From: Cryptomeria japonica
Taxonomy: Eukaryota; Streptophyta; Pinopsida; Cupressales; Cupressaceae
Assembly: GCF_030272615.1 (NCBI RefSeq)
Contig: NC_081407.1
Coordinates: 98,687,897-98,751,896, forward strand
Reading direction: 5' to 3'
Length of the DNA stretch: 64,000 nucleotides
Shown here: positions 25,561 through 36,654 of the stretch, piece by piece
Layout of the letters: every line of letters starts with the position of its first letter
How positions within the stretch are numbered: the first letter of the stretch is position 1
The notes under the pieces: generated by a model
The model's input: only the letters and a program-made list of their open reading frames with translations
The model's database searches: none
What the model was told of the DNA's origin: nothing
Position numbers and translations under genes: made by a program

Positions 25561-25836
25561 GACACAAACACGCTTACCTGACATATATGTGCTTGAGGAC
25601 TACACAGACACGCCTGAAAAATGCAGACGTGCCTGACAAACACAGACGTGCCTATGCTCTGCACAGACGCACTTGGGCGACACAAACGTGCCTTCTTGGC
25701 ACAGGCGCGCCTAAACATCACAAACACGGTCGCATTTGACATAGATGTTGTTTCAGACGCAGACGCGCCTAGCACAAACACAGACGCGCCTTGCGAGCAT
25801 AGACACCCCTGGCACCAACGCAGACGCGCGTAGACG
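25561..25836 (-). repeat. Inverted array of the GCGTCTGTGT motif
   Basis: Twelve to thirteen copies of ACACAGACGCG-like sequence, consensus ACACAGACGCGCCT on the plus strand (for example near 25603, 25623, 25640, 25662, 25760, 25780 and 25820). The complement is the core of the leader arrays at 11855-12115 and 13336-13502. For a minus-strand transcript starting near the 3' LTR these copies would be in the sense orientation, upstream of the PMD frame. Confidence 0.8.
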
Positions 25837-26349
25837 TTTTTGGACATTTTTTGGACCCTATTCTAAGCGCATTTATTGCCCTATCTACCATGCATTAATG
25901 ACAATAATAAATGCATCAAAGTACGAGGAGGTTTGGCGGTACTTACCGGCTCTCTTGCCTCTGCTGGCCTCTGGAATCGGCGAACGCGGTAGAATCTGTG
26001 AACAAAGGCCATCACTGCTGACTGCTGCTGCTGCTCTATTTCGCTCTGCACTCTGCTCTCGTGGATGTGTGGATGACAATGAGAATGTATTTTCCCTCAT
26101 GGTCTATCTTATAGACTGCCCTGGTCCTAGTCCTAGCCCTCGTTTCCCGAGTCAGCCTTCATTATCCTGTGACTCTGTCACTTTATCCGGTCAGTCTATT
26201 CTAGCCTTTCTTTCTTATCAAGAGATTGTCTACAATCTTTTCAGATATTCTCATCCAATCTCTCGAGGGGGCATATCATTCCCATCCTGGGGCAACTCTG
26301 TATTAGTTCATCTTATCTTCTTTGAAACAACGCGACAAGCCGCATTGTC
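25837..26349. other. Unassigned stretch before the 3' LTR
   Basis: Between the inverted array and the polypurine tract there is a 218-codon plus-strand open frame (to 26401), but most of it overlaps the repeats and the LTR, and it resembles nothing known. If an antisense promoter exists, it should lie here or in the LTR; no TATA box was recognised on the minus strand. Confidence 0.35.
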
Positions 26350-26365
26350 TCAAAGAGGGGCAAAA
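26350..26365 (+). other. Polypurine tract of the gypsy element
   Basis: A purine-rich CAAAGAGGGGCAAAA immediately precedes the 3' LTR, where plus-strand DNA synthesis is primed. Confidence 0.7.
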
Positions 26366-27131
26366 TGTAGACACCCAAAATTGTCCAGTCTAATTAAATA
26401 AATATTTATTTATTTAATTATCTAAGCTTAATTCTTCTATTAATTAAATAAATCTTTATTTATTTAATTAATTCATTTATCCTCTTCTAGCCTTATTTCT
26501 CATTTAAATAAATACATTTGTTTATTTAAATTTTCCTTTTTCTAAATTAAATAAATATCTTATTTATTTAATTGATCCCACTTCTTCTATTAATTAAATA
26601 AATCTTTATTTATTTAATTGATTCATTAACCTTTTCTACCCATGACACATGTCATTCATCTCTTAATTCATACATTACCTACCCCTTTCATTATTTTATT
26701 ATTTCTTTTACCTACCCTCTAATCATAGTCGACCTCCTTTTACACCTCTCAATCTTATCCCTCCATTTCTTATTGTGTCTTCTATATAAGGAGATGTTTC
26801 CCTCATTATCAAACCCTAATGAATCAATTTATGCAATTGACTACACTACGATCCTACTTGCAACCACATTCCGTTCTTTGTTGAGCTCTTGTGCATATAA
26901 AATCTGAGAGCAAATATATCAAGCAAGATCAATGGAGATAGGAAGAATGGAGATCAAAACCCTATTGGACATGTGATGGTATAATCTTTGTGATTTCATT
27001 TGATTTGCATTGGCTTAGGTAATCTTCATATGTTATGGTGGATCTTTGTTGTTGTTAGGCTAGGGTTTTGTGGTTGAATTCATTTAGCCTTTCAATATTG
27101 TTATTATTGTTATCCATTTTCACCATATACA
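26366..27131 (+). repeat. 3' LTR of the gypsy element
   Basis: 766 bases, TGTAGACACCC to ATATACA, colinear with 10979-11745 with about 14 differences including one single-base indel near 27068. A TATATAA box is at 26783-26789. Confidence 0.93.
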
Positions 27132-27670
27132 GCAGTACCTGAGCACCTTTCTATGGATGTGGAATCATTAGGCTTAAGCATTGATGACCCTGAAGATCCC
27201 ACAGACCTTGTGAAATTCTTTTAAATGCCTCTTATAAAAATTAGAAAAGAGATTGTTTCTTTGGCAGTCGTGCATCCTACCACTGATGAGATACGACAGA
27301 GGTTGGAATTATTGTGTAAGACAGCAGAAAACTTGCAAAAGCAGTAATGAAAGCTTTAATTATAAAAAAAGTTCAATAATGGTTTATATTTTATTCTCTT
27401 TTATGTCATTAACTAAAATATGTACGTATTGTTTTTACAGCAATTTATCCACCCTCATGAAAGTCGTTCCCATGATCAAGGTGTTGCACGATCTTCAGGT
27501 GATGATGATTTTCTTGTATTACCACTTGCTTGTCTTATCACTCTGAGTACCCAAAACACATCATACTTGATACTGTCAATTTTCAAAATAAAGGTTCATC
27601 CTTGTTTACAATTCTTGCACTTTTCATATATTTAAAGTTTGATATATTTAATGCATTATTATTTAGGTGT

Positions 27671-28121
27671 TGTTGTTGGTGTAAATAAATATTCATTTTG
27701 GATATTATTACACTTACTTAAGTTAACTTAGGATAATGCATCTCTTCGTAGTTTGGATTTGAGACACTTAGGGAAGTGTGCACTTAGGGATAGAGCTTGT
27801 AGGAGAAATTCCACCTTTTGTGGTTTTATTTTGCTGTTACACTCTACATTCGGTGGGTCATCCACCTCTTGTGGAATATTATATTATTTCTCCTACCTAC
27901 CCTTAGTATTTCTTACCTACCCTTGTTTCTCATTGAGCCACATGTCATATTTGTGTGCTCATACATCCATATGGCCTTGCCTATATAAGCAGGCCTCTAT
28001 TCATTGTATTAGTTAATCCAGTTGATCATTTTGCATATTGATGAGAATACAGTTTGTTCTTGTCATTATATTGTCTCTTTTATGCTTTTCATTGTGCCCT
28101 TGATCTTGGCAAAATCTTACA
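27671..28121 (+). repeat. 5' LTR of the copia element
   Basis: 451 bases ending CTTACA, with a TATATAA box at 27982-27988. It is 23 bases longer than the 3' LTR because of a short direct duplication around CTACCCTT (near 27895-27925). About seven substitutions separate the pair. Confidence 0.9.
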
Positions 28122-28134
28122 TGGTATCAGAGCT
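28122..28134 (+). other. Primer-binding site of the copia element
   Basis: TGGTATCAGAGCT directly follows the LTR, the standard initiator-Met tRNA complement of plant copia elements. Confidence 0.9.
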
Positions 28135-29695
28135 ATTGGGGCTTCGTTGATCAGTTTTTGGAGACATCGTGGAAGGCTTCTACTTCTGGATTTGGGGATC
28201 TTCATTTTTGGGGGGCATCATACAGCGATTTGGACATCACCGTTGAATCTGGGAGGCCATTTCCATAAATTTTGACTATAAAGTCGATCTATTTTGGTGA
28301 GAAATTTTTTTTCTCCATTTTGGCTATTTTCGTACGGATTTCGAAATTTTTTTACAAAAAAAAATTATTTTTCAATTTCGAAAAATTTCGAAAAAAAATT
28401 GAAAAAATTGAAAAATCAAAAAAAAAAATTTTAAAAAGGGTTTTTTGTTTGGGGGTCCGTAGACCCCCCATACACAGTACCCGCTGTGCGCAGGTTGTAG
28501 GTACCTGCCGTTGCAGGCCGCGCAGTCTGGATGTCGCGCCATGCAGGACCCCGGTCGCCACGCCACGTACACACCACCGGTCGTCGCCGCCGTGCAGGTC
28601 CTCCCGCTGCCGCTCGCGCCGAGATCTGCCTCCCATCGGTCACTCTACACACGACCCCGCCGGCCTCTGCCTCCCGCCCCAGCGACGCGCAGACTCCCGC
28701 TGCCGGCCAAAGACCTCCGGCAGCGCCACGCTGACACCCGGTCAGCATACATACCCCGCCACGTGGCTCGAAAATAGCCCTTCATACGCCACGTCATTGC
28801 ACCACGTCGACCGTATGGTCTGCACTGTCACAGAGCCACACAGTCGTCCGTACAGTGCCACGTCATCTGTACGGTCTGCACAGTCACCTGCACAGTTAGT
28901 CGTCCGTATCGTGCCACGTCATCCGTACGGTCTGCACAGTTAGTCGTCTGTATAGTACGGATGCCCAGTCAGCAGGGAGGCGAAGTTTTTGCAACGGTCA
29001 TACAGTCGTCAAATTTAACACAGTGACTTGTTGACGTCAACGCCACATCAGCATTTTTTGAAAAAAAATTGACCCCTCTCCATTGGGCTTTTCAGTTTTG
29101 CAGTCCAACTTTGGAAGGCCATATCTTGCTCATTTTTGCTCCTTTTTTGGTGTAATTTTTTTTGAAATGGGCTAAAATTTCATGATCTTCATAGTGGTGT
29201 GGTTATTTTCTAATTTTGGTGAATAGGTTTTTTGGAATTTTTGGATTCTCTTAGCTATACCTGTCCAATCCTCAATTATGCAATTTCAAAGGCCTCATTT
29301 GAGCTCATACGACCTCCTTTTTAGGTGCCGTTTTTTTTTAAAGTGCTTATTTTTTTGTCTACTTTCAGAATCTATGATCAGATTTTAGAGATTTTGAGTG
29401 AAAATTGTACTTTCAGATATTGGTCTTATTTGGTCTATTAGGTACTTGTAAATTGCTTGGATCTTAGTTAGATCTCTTGCATTATCAGTTTGAGACTCTT
29501 TTGGCCTTATTGAGGCAGTTGTAAAATTGTAAATCAGAAGTCCACTTTGCCATTTTTTGCAAGTGGCCCATTGTACACGCACTACTTATAAAGTGTCAAA
29601 TCATCACATTTGGGGGGGGTTCTTTGATTGAGTGAATTTGGGGGGGTGTCTTGTGTGATTGTGCCTCTCTTTGTGCTTTTTCCATTCTTGTTGCA
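28135..29695 (+). other. Long leader of the copia element
   Basis: A 1.56 kb leader without a credible gene. An A/T homopolymer-rich part (28280-28440) changes abruptly to a GC-rich island (28455-28975). That island ends in degenerate tandem units around GTCCGTA, GCCACGTCAT and GGTCTGCACAG (28780-28960). The remainder is AT-rich. Two runs of seven or more G lie just before gag (near 29612 and 29640). Overlapping open frames in the island on both strands do not look like proteins. Confidence 0.5.
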
Positions 29696-32600
29696 ATGAG
29701 TCCTAATAAGTTTCCACCATTAACTCCACATAATTATGCATCATGGAAAATTAAAGTATGGAGTAAACTAATGGAAAAGGGTCTCACACACTACATAGAT
29801 GGAACAATAACAGCACCACCTGATCCTAAGGCTGATCCAATTGCTCAATTAGAATGGCTCACAAAGACTTGCATGGCTCTTGGAACCTTACGCAAGTATG
29901 TATCAGATGACCTCATTTTTCACATTGAGAAGTGTAAAACAATTAAAGAGGCTTGGGATATGTTTCAGAAATTATATGGACAAGTTGATGAAATCAGAGG
30001 CTATCAGATTGACAATGAGCTTACCAACTTAGATCCCAAGATTTTTGATACAATCCAAGATTATGTAACCAAAGCAAATGAGCTAAGAGCAAAGCTAAAG
30101 GATTGTGGAATTGACAAAAAGGATGCTCAATTGATCTTCAACTTGTTGGATAAGCTTGCACCAGAATATGCAGCATTTGTGTCTAGCTTCCAAACTCATC
30201 GTTTAACAGTGGGGAGTTCTTATGTTATGCCTTCATTTGATGCTTTCACAGAAATGTTAATATTGGAACAATCTAAGTTGTTGAACATGGGGTTTCTCAA
30301 GGCTTCAAAGTCCAAGGCTTTGGTAGCAAATCAAGGAAATCAAGGAAGTCAAGGCAAAGATTCCAACAAGAAGAAGAAGCAATCCAAGTCTAAGCCACAC
30401 TAGGAAAAAGGACAATCATCCTCTCCATCACAAGGCGATTTTTCATCCTCTTCCAAGAAGGGGACACCACCTAAGAAGGATAAACCAACTTGTGCATATT
30501 GCAAAAAGTATGGTCATGATGAGCATCGATGCCACGCAAAGCAAGTTGATGAGTTAACCAATCTTCTCAAGAAAAACAACATCAACTTGCCATCCACCTA
30601 CACAAAGAAGGATTCAACTCCTTCCTCTTCCTCATAGTCTAAGGGAAAAGGGCAAGCATTTGTGGCTACAACAGGTTCTTCACAGCAATGGATACTTGAC
30701 TCGGGTGCCTCATATCACATGGGTTCTACAAAGGAGCAGTTTTCTTCATTGGAGCCATCCAAGGTACCTCACATTTACATAGGTGATGACACACAAGTAG
30801 AGGTTGAAGGGAAAGGTTCAGTTGACATGGATGATGGAACATTTGAGAATGTTCTCTATGTTCCTAACTTGTCTACCAACCTTCTCTCCATCTACCAAAT
30901 CACTCACTATGGGAATGGGAAAAAGGTTGAGTTTACACCAGATTCAGTTGTGGTAAAAGAACTTGATGATGATGCCTTGGCAGCAGTGGGACAAGTCAAT
31001 GACAACTCAAGGCTTTATTCATTCTCCCACTTTGTACCAAGTTCACCTTCTAGAGCCTTGCTTACTCATTCAAATTCAGAAAGTAAGCTATGGCATGAGC
31101 GGTTTGGTCACCTCAACTACCGCTATCTTCAGCAGCTAAGCACTAAAGACATGGTCACAGCTCTACCTCGAATCAGTTTTTCAGAGGGTGTATGTTCAGG
31201 TTGTTTCATGGGCAAGCATACCGAAGAGAAGTTTGATAAAGGGAAAACTTGGAGAGCTTTGGAAGTTCTTCAACTTGTTCACAGTGATGTAGCAGGTCCA
31301 TTTCCAGCACCTTCATTCAGTAAGGCCCGCTATGTTCTTACCTTCATTGATGACTACTCCCGCTTCACTTGGGTCTACTTTCTCATTCATAAGAGTGAAG
31401 TATTTGACAGATTTCAGGACTTCAAGACTTGTGTGGAGAAGCAATCAGGGAAAGTGGTCAAGATTCTTCGCACAGATAATGGAAGGGAATATGTGAACAA
31501 GAGACTTGAGGATTTTTGTACATTTGAGGGGATTGATCTTCAGCATTCTGTTGCATACACTCCACAGCAGAACAGGGTTGTAGAACGCAGGAATCAAACT
31601 CTCAAAGAAATGGCTAGCTGTATGATACATGCACGTTCTCTTGATCCCGCCTTTTGGGCAAAGGCTATCAGTTGTGCCACACACATCTAGAATCAGGTTC
31701 CTCACAAAGCTTTGCAAGGTATTACTCCTTTTGAAGCTTGGGCTGGTAGGAAACCGATTGTGAGACATTTTAGAGCCTTTGGGTGTCCAGCATGGGCTCG
31801 CATACCTCCACAGAAACGCAAGGCATTGGAACCTCAGAGTCAACCTTGCATATTTGTTGGATATCCTGAGGGTGTTAAGGCATACAGATTGATGGATCCA
31901 GAGACACATGAGGTATTCATTGAGAGGAGTGTTCACTTTGAGGAAAGCTCTCCTAGCTTAGCCTCTCTACCTCCTCCACCTTCCTCCATTGTGGATAGTG
32001 ATGTTAGTGATTCAGATGATGAGACTCCCTCAACTCCGACTCGCAGGGTTACACCTCTGCAGGGTCCACTTGTAGTTGAGGAGCCTCGTTCTCCACCTCC
32101 ACCTCGACGTCGTTGGGCTCGACAAACACTTGAGTCCGTGGGTTCTCTTGTTGGGGATCCTTCGGATACACGGAGAACTCGATCACAACATCAGGATCTT
32201 CCACATGCATTCATTGCTACCGCTTCCAATCCACAGACATTTAGGGAAGCATCAGGGGTTCCTGAGTGGGACCAAGCTATGGAGGAAGAGTATAGTTCTT
32301 TGATGAGGAACAACACATGGGATCTAGTCCATCTCCCTAAGGGGTGAAAGATGGTTCGATGTAAGTGGATCTATCAGACCAAGTTTGCAGTGGATGGTAG
32401 TGTGGATAAGTATAAGGCTCAGCTTGTTGCAAAAGGTTTTTCTCAGGTTGCAAGTGTTGACTATACTGAGACTTTTGCACCCGTAGCCAAGATGAACTCC
32501 ATTCGTTTGACACTTGCTATTGCTGCAGCTCATGGTTGGGTTGTACATCAAATGGATGTGAAGACTGCTTTTCTTCATGGTGATCTTGATGAGGAGATTT

Positions 32601-33765
32601 ATATGGAGCAGCCACAGGGTTTCATCCAGGATACTTCCTTGGTTTGCAGACTAAGGAAATCTCTCTATGGCCTTAAGCAGGCCCCCAGGGCTTGGTATGC
32701 CAAGATGATTCCTTTCTTCTCTCCGCAGGGTTCACCAGGTGTCATTCTGATCCGAATGTCTACATTTTGCGACAGGATGACTCTCACTTGATACTTGCGC
32801 TCTATGTTGATGACTTGATCATTACAGGGAGTACTTCATCCATCATTAGCAGGGTCAAATCTGCTTTGCATGATAGATTTGCTATGACTGACTTGGGTCT
32901 TTTGCACTACTTTCTCGAGATTGAGATTTCATAGTCACCTTCCGGGATCACACTATCACAGCCTAAGTATGCTCTTGATCTACTTGCACGCTTTCATATG
33001 GTTGATTGTAAGCCTACCCCGACTCCCTTTCTTTCAAGAGTCAAGCTTGAGGCTCAGTGTTCTTCTCCACCAGTTGATGCCACTTTGTATCATCAGCTTG
33101 TGGGTAGTCTCATCTACTTGACTCATACATGCCCTGATATTTCATTTGCAGTTGGCATGGTTTCCCGCTTCATGTAGGATCCACATGAGCTTCATTAGAA
33201 AGCCACCAAATGCATCCTTCATTACATCCAAGGTACACATCACTATGGGATTCACTATGCAGCAGGCACAGGACTTCGCTTGGTTGGTTACACAAACTCT
33301 GATTGGGCTGGCGATCTAGTTGATCGTAAGTCTACTTCTGGTTACAGTTTTCACCTTGGTTCAGGCCCCATTTGTTGGCAGAGCAAGAAGCAACATGCTA
33401 TTGCTCTCTCTTCGACTGAGGCTGAGTATCGAGGCATTGTTAACGCAGCGACTGAGACCATTTGGCTCCAGCAGATTCTCACAGAGTTTGGTTTCACCAC
33501 TCCACGACCGACAGTTCTACATTGCGACAATCAAAGTGCCATTGCGATCTCGAAGAACCCAGTCCAGCACTAGGGGACCAAACACATCAAGATTCATATG
33601 CACTATATCCGAGAGCTCATCCAGGAGCAGGTCATTGATTTGCAGTATTGTCCTACAGCAGAGCAGGTTGCTGACATATTCACCAAACCTTTCACCGAGA
33701 GTAAGTTCCAGCAGTTGCGAGCTCTCTTGGGGATGCGAGATGTGTCATTAGGGGGGGTCAGCTGA
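29696..33765 (+). pseudogene. gag-pol: Gag-pol polyprotein of the copia element (broken)
   Basis: One frame from ATG 29696 to TGA 33763. Gag has the WKIKVWSKL...WDMFQKLYG core of the UBN2/retrotran-gag family and a CX2CX4HX4C zinc knuckle (CAYCKKYGHDEHRC, at 30491). Protease has WILDSGASYHM near 30690. Integrase has the H-H-C-C part (near 31093-31210), then HSDVAGPF, TDNGREY and the PQQNRVVERRN region. Reverse transcriptase (32351-33120) keeps its catalytic LYVDDLI box near 32800. RNase H has DWAGD and STEAEY near 33300-33430. In-frame stops are TAG at 30401, 30635, 31688, 32932, 33175, 33196 and 33571, and TGA at 32345. A one-base deletion lies near 32705-32710. The catalytic residues look intact, so death came from the stops. 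Confidence 0.93.
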
Positions 33766-34034
33766 CTTCTCCTTCCTCTCTTATGGGGGGGACTTTTTCC
33801 TCTTTGAGGTTTTGTCCTTCTTCTTTGAGAGTCTTTTGTACATTCAGCTCTCTTTGGGGGGGGAGTTTTTTCCCACTGGGTTTTCTCCCTTTCTCCATTT
33901 GTGAGAGATTGCATTGCATATTTTTGCTTGCATTTGCATATTGTACATGGGTACCTATCATGGCCTAGTAGCCGGGACCCATCTTGCATTGTTGACTTGA
34001 GTCTTCATTCCCCTAAGTTGCACTTAAGGGGGGG
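33766..34034 (+). other. 3' untranslated part and polypurine tract of the copia element
   Basis: It contains G runs of seven or eight near 33785 and 33857, plus the run at 34028-34034 directly before the LTR, which is the likely plus-strand primer. A further G run (33751) overlaps the end of the ORF. No gene is present. Confidence 0.6.
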
Positions 34035-34462
34035 TGTTGGTGTAAATAAATATTCATTTTGGATATTATTACACTTACTTAAGTTAACTTAGGATAATGC
34101 ATCTCTTCGTAGTTTGGATTTGAGACACTTAGGGAAGTGTGCACTTACGGATAGAGCTTGTAGGAGAAATTCCACCTTTTGTGGTTTTATTTTGCTATTA
34201 CACTCCACATTCGGTGGGTCATCCACCTCTTGTGGAATATTATATTATTTCTCCTACCTACCCTTGTTTCTCATTGAGCCACATGTCATATTTGTGTGCT
34301 CATACATCCATATGGCCTTGCCTATATAAGCAGGCCTCTATTCATTGTATTAGTTAATCCAGTTGATCATTTTGCATATTGATGAGAATAAAGTTTGTTC
34401 TTGTCATTATATTGTCTCTTTTATGCTTTTCATTGTGCCCTTGATCTTCGCAAAATCCTACA
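34035..34462 (+). repeat. 3' LTR of the copia element
   Basis: 428 bases, colinear with 27671-28121, ending CCTACA and followed by GTTGT. TATATAA is at 34323-34329. Confidence 0.9.
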
Positions 34463-36654
34463 GTTGTCAATGTTATTGTGCAAATGCCGCCGCCGCCTCA
34501 TCAGAGGTCATCCTCACCTGTATTGCCGACTACAATGTCGGCAACATGTAGCATGCACACATCCTCTAGTGCACGAAATATTGGCTCGTCCACTGTTGGT
34601 AGATCCCTCTTTTGCTCTATCTTTTGTCATGTGTTTATTTCCCTTCAAGCATTCTTTCTTGAATTCTAATGCCATTTCATAGTGGATTCATTTTTTGCAG
34701 GAGGAGATGCACATGAGGATGTGCCACAGGCGACTACTATTGATAACATACCATCATTTCCTCGATCTTCTCGTATTGCTAGTACAGGAACGTTGCAGGC
34801 CACATTGGTGGTGAGCGATGAAGAAATGCTTCCCTTAAAGATACAAAAGGTTCTAGGGACTTTAAAATTATTATTATATATACTCTAATTGTAATTTACT
34901 TTATGATCACTTGTTTTGGACTAATGATCCCATGAATTTTTTTCAGGCAATGATATTTTCTATAAACATCTTAGTGACATTGCATTGCAAATATTTGGGC
35001 CCACCATACGTAAAAGGTGGTACATCATATTTGAACTAACCCTTATCCACTTTTAATTTCATATCATTGATAGAATAGTTTACCTTTGATCCATTTCTTG
35101 AAGTGTAATAAATGTAGCTTCAGTTCATTTCTGAATCTAACAGGTTTTTTTTTCCTTTAAAAGGTGGAATGACCAAGAAAAAAGGTTAAAAGATGAATTG
35201 ACAAACCAAATGGTTGAGTGGTTTGGAAATGACACCTTTGACAAAACCAAGCTCCTTGAAAAAGCTGGGACATATCTAAAGTATGTGAGGGACCAATACA
35301 GGACCCATTTGGAGAGGAACCTAAAGTACGAGCCTCCCCCCATGATTCCAGAGAGGGAGTGGAAGGACCTGATTTTGGATGCCAAGGAGAGAATTGAAAG
35401 GAAAAAAGGAAATACACCACTAGATGCCAGAAGAAGGTACGGGATACTATTAAGAATGTAATTATGTACTAATTAATTACTCTTTATATTTATATAATCT
35501 AACATATTTCAAATGTTTTATAGACTGAGTGACACGTCAAAGGCAACCAAGGCAAGGCAAGAAAAGAACGGGCAACACAAACTCGGCTTTGGTGGTTACA
35601 TGAAACTTGCTGCACGAATTGTAAGTATCTCATGTAAACGAAATATTGCATCAAAATATTAATAAATTGCAAACATTTTTTTTAATCATACAATGCAAGC
35701 AAAATTCACGGTACCAAGCAAAAATGCAGGGCTCTGAATTCAATAGAGCGCCCACAGAAGATGACAAGAGAATTGCCTACTAGCAAGGCTATTCAGTCGT
35801 GGCTGATTGGCTACGAGAATTGAGTGGGCATACACAACATTCGAGTGCATCCGTCACACAGGAAAATATGGTAAATGGAAGTTGTTTCAAATTGAATACT
35901 TTACGAATAATCTAATTGATGTTGAGTTCCAACGTAAAGTGACTATATTTGTTTTAAATGAGCAAGCAATGATAACAATGTGCATGTCATTGGAATGCAG
36001 CCTGCTAATTGTGAAACACCACTTGCACATGAAGGTCCGGATGTGCATCCCAGTAGTGGAGGTATTCATTTACTATTCAAATTTATATATTTAGCTGTTA
36101 ATACAATTAAACATCTTAATTTGTAATTAGAGTAGTAATTAATGTAACCTTTTTTGTTAATATTTTAGAGCATGTAGTCAGTGGTGAGCAAGTGGAGCAT
36201 GATCTGGGTACACAACCTCAAGAACGTGATGTTCCCCACTCAGGTAAAGAGGACCACTGTTATTGCTATTAACAAATATAATTGCAATTGGTGTTCAACA
36301 TTAATGTAACCTTTAGTATTTCAACTCCAATAGATCTAGAGGGTGTTCAGCATGTTGAGGTTGAGGCTACACAAAATGATGTGGCCCCATCAAGTAAAGA
36401 GCACAACAATTATGTTCTCTAAATTAATGAAATACTTATAACAATAATTTTTTATTTTTTTTTAATTTAGCCCATTTTTTGTTATTGCAGAGGACCCCCC
36501 TTCGCTTCAGTGTCCTCATCCTCAGTATAGGACTAGGCATACATTGAGATCATGAGTTGTTGGCGGAACATCTGTAGAGGGGGGAAATGATGAAGAAATC
36601 GATGTTCCACTTAGTATTTTTATAGCTTCAAAGAGAAAACAAAGAAAGAAATGA

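Larger units (their letters stand above)
10979..27131 (+). mobile_element. Ty3/gypsy LTR retrotransposon, Tat/Ogre type, with antisense PMD frame
   Basis: A complete 16.15 kb element: 5' LTR 10979-11745, 3' LTR 26366-27131, flanked on both sides by GCAGT (10974-10978 and 27132-27136). The order is LTR, primer-binding site, 2.2 kb leader, gag, pol (PR-RT-RH-INT), a 1.7 kb spacer, a long antisense ORF, two short-repeat arrays, polypurine tract, LTR. Great length, a long leader, pol ending in integrase and an extra ORF before the 3' LTR fit the Tat/Ogre lineage. The LTRs differ at roughly 14 positions in 767 (counted by eye), so insertion is not very recent. It sits in an exon of the TnpA-like pseudogene. 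Every frame has stops and the RT active site is altered, so it is not autonomous. Confidence 0.92.
27671..34462 (+). mobile_element. Ty1/copia LTR retrotransposon
   Basis: A complete 6.8 kb element: LTRs 27671-28121 and 34035-34462, primer-binding site directly after the 5' LTR, a single gag-pol frame in copia order (integrase before RT), and a G-rich polypurine tract. The target duplication GTTGT fits if the LTR starts at TGGTG (27674); the more usual TGTTGG start at 27671 would leave an imperfect duplication, so the left edge is uncertain by 3 bases. It lies in an exon of the TnpA-like pseudogene, about seven bases from its splice acceptor. The coding frame carries eight stops and one deletion. 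Confidence 0.92.
10773..36654 (+). pseudogene. TnpA-like En/Spm-type transposase pseudogene (Transposase_24-like) split by two retrotransposons
   Basis: At least eleven or twelve exons can be followed on GT/AG boundaries: 10773-10829, 10944-10978 continuing at 27137-27343, one at about 27441, 27667-27673 continuing at 34468-34598, 34701-34849, 34947-35012, 35164-35436, 35524-35620, 35700-35868, 36010-36060, 36169-36243, 36332-36393 and 36491-36654. The core (35164-35620) has a charged helical stretch, WFGNDTFDKTKLLEK, a W-K-D-L segment, then KARQEKNGQHKLGFGGY, which resembles the conserved HxxGxxxF part of plant En/Spm Transposase_24 proteins. Maize TnpA is likewise split into many exons. In-frame stops at 10962 (TGA), 27222 (TAA), 35781 (TAG) and 36554 (TGA) each fit a C-to-T change. 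Removing both insertions and one target duplication each restores phase, so they landed in exons. A domesticated host relative cannot be excluded. Confidence 0.5.

Noticed and set aside
25168-25836. CRISPR-like array
   Set aside because: The regular repeats with unique spacers resemble one superficially, but repeats are imperfect and short, and the sequence is a plant retrotransposon.
25745-26401. 218-codon plus-strand frame before the 3' LTR
   Set aside because: Covers the motif array and runs into the LTR; no recognisable domain. Kept only as an unassigned stretch.
28272-28943. 223-codon plus-strand frame and overlapping frames in the copia leader
   Set aside because: Arg/Ser/Pro-rich translation of a GC-rich non-coding leader; overlapping frames on both strands look equally protein-like.
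31445-31936. 163-codon minus-strand frame
   Set aside because: Antisense of the integrase region of the copia polyprotein.
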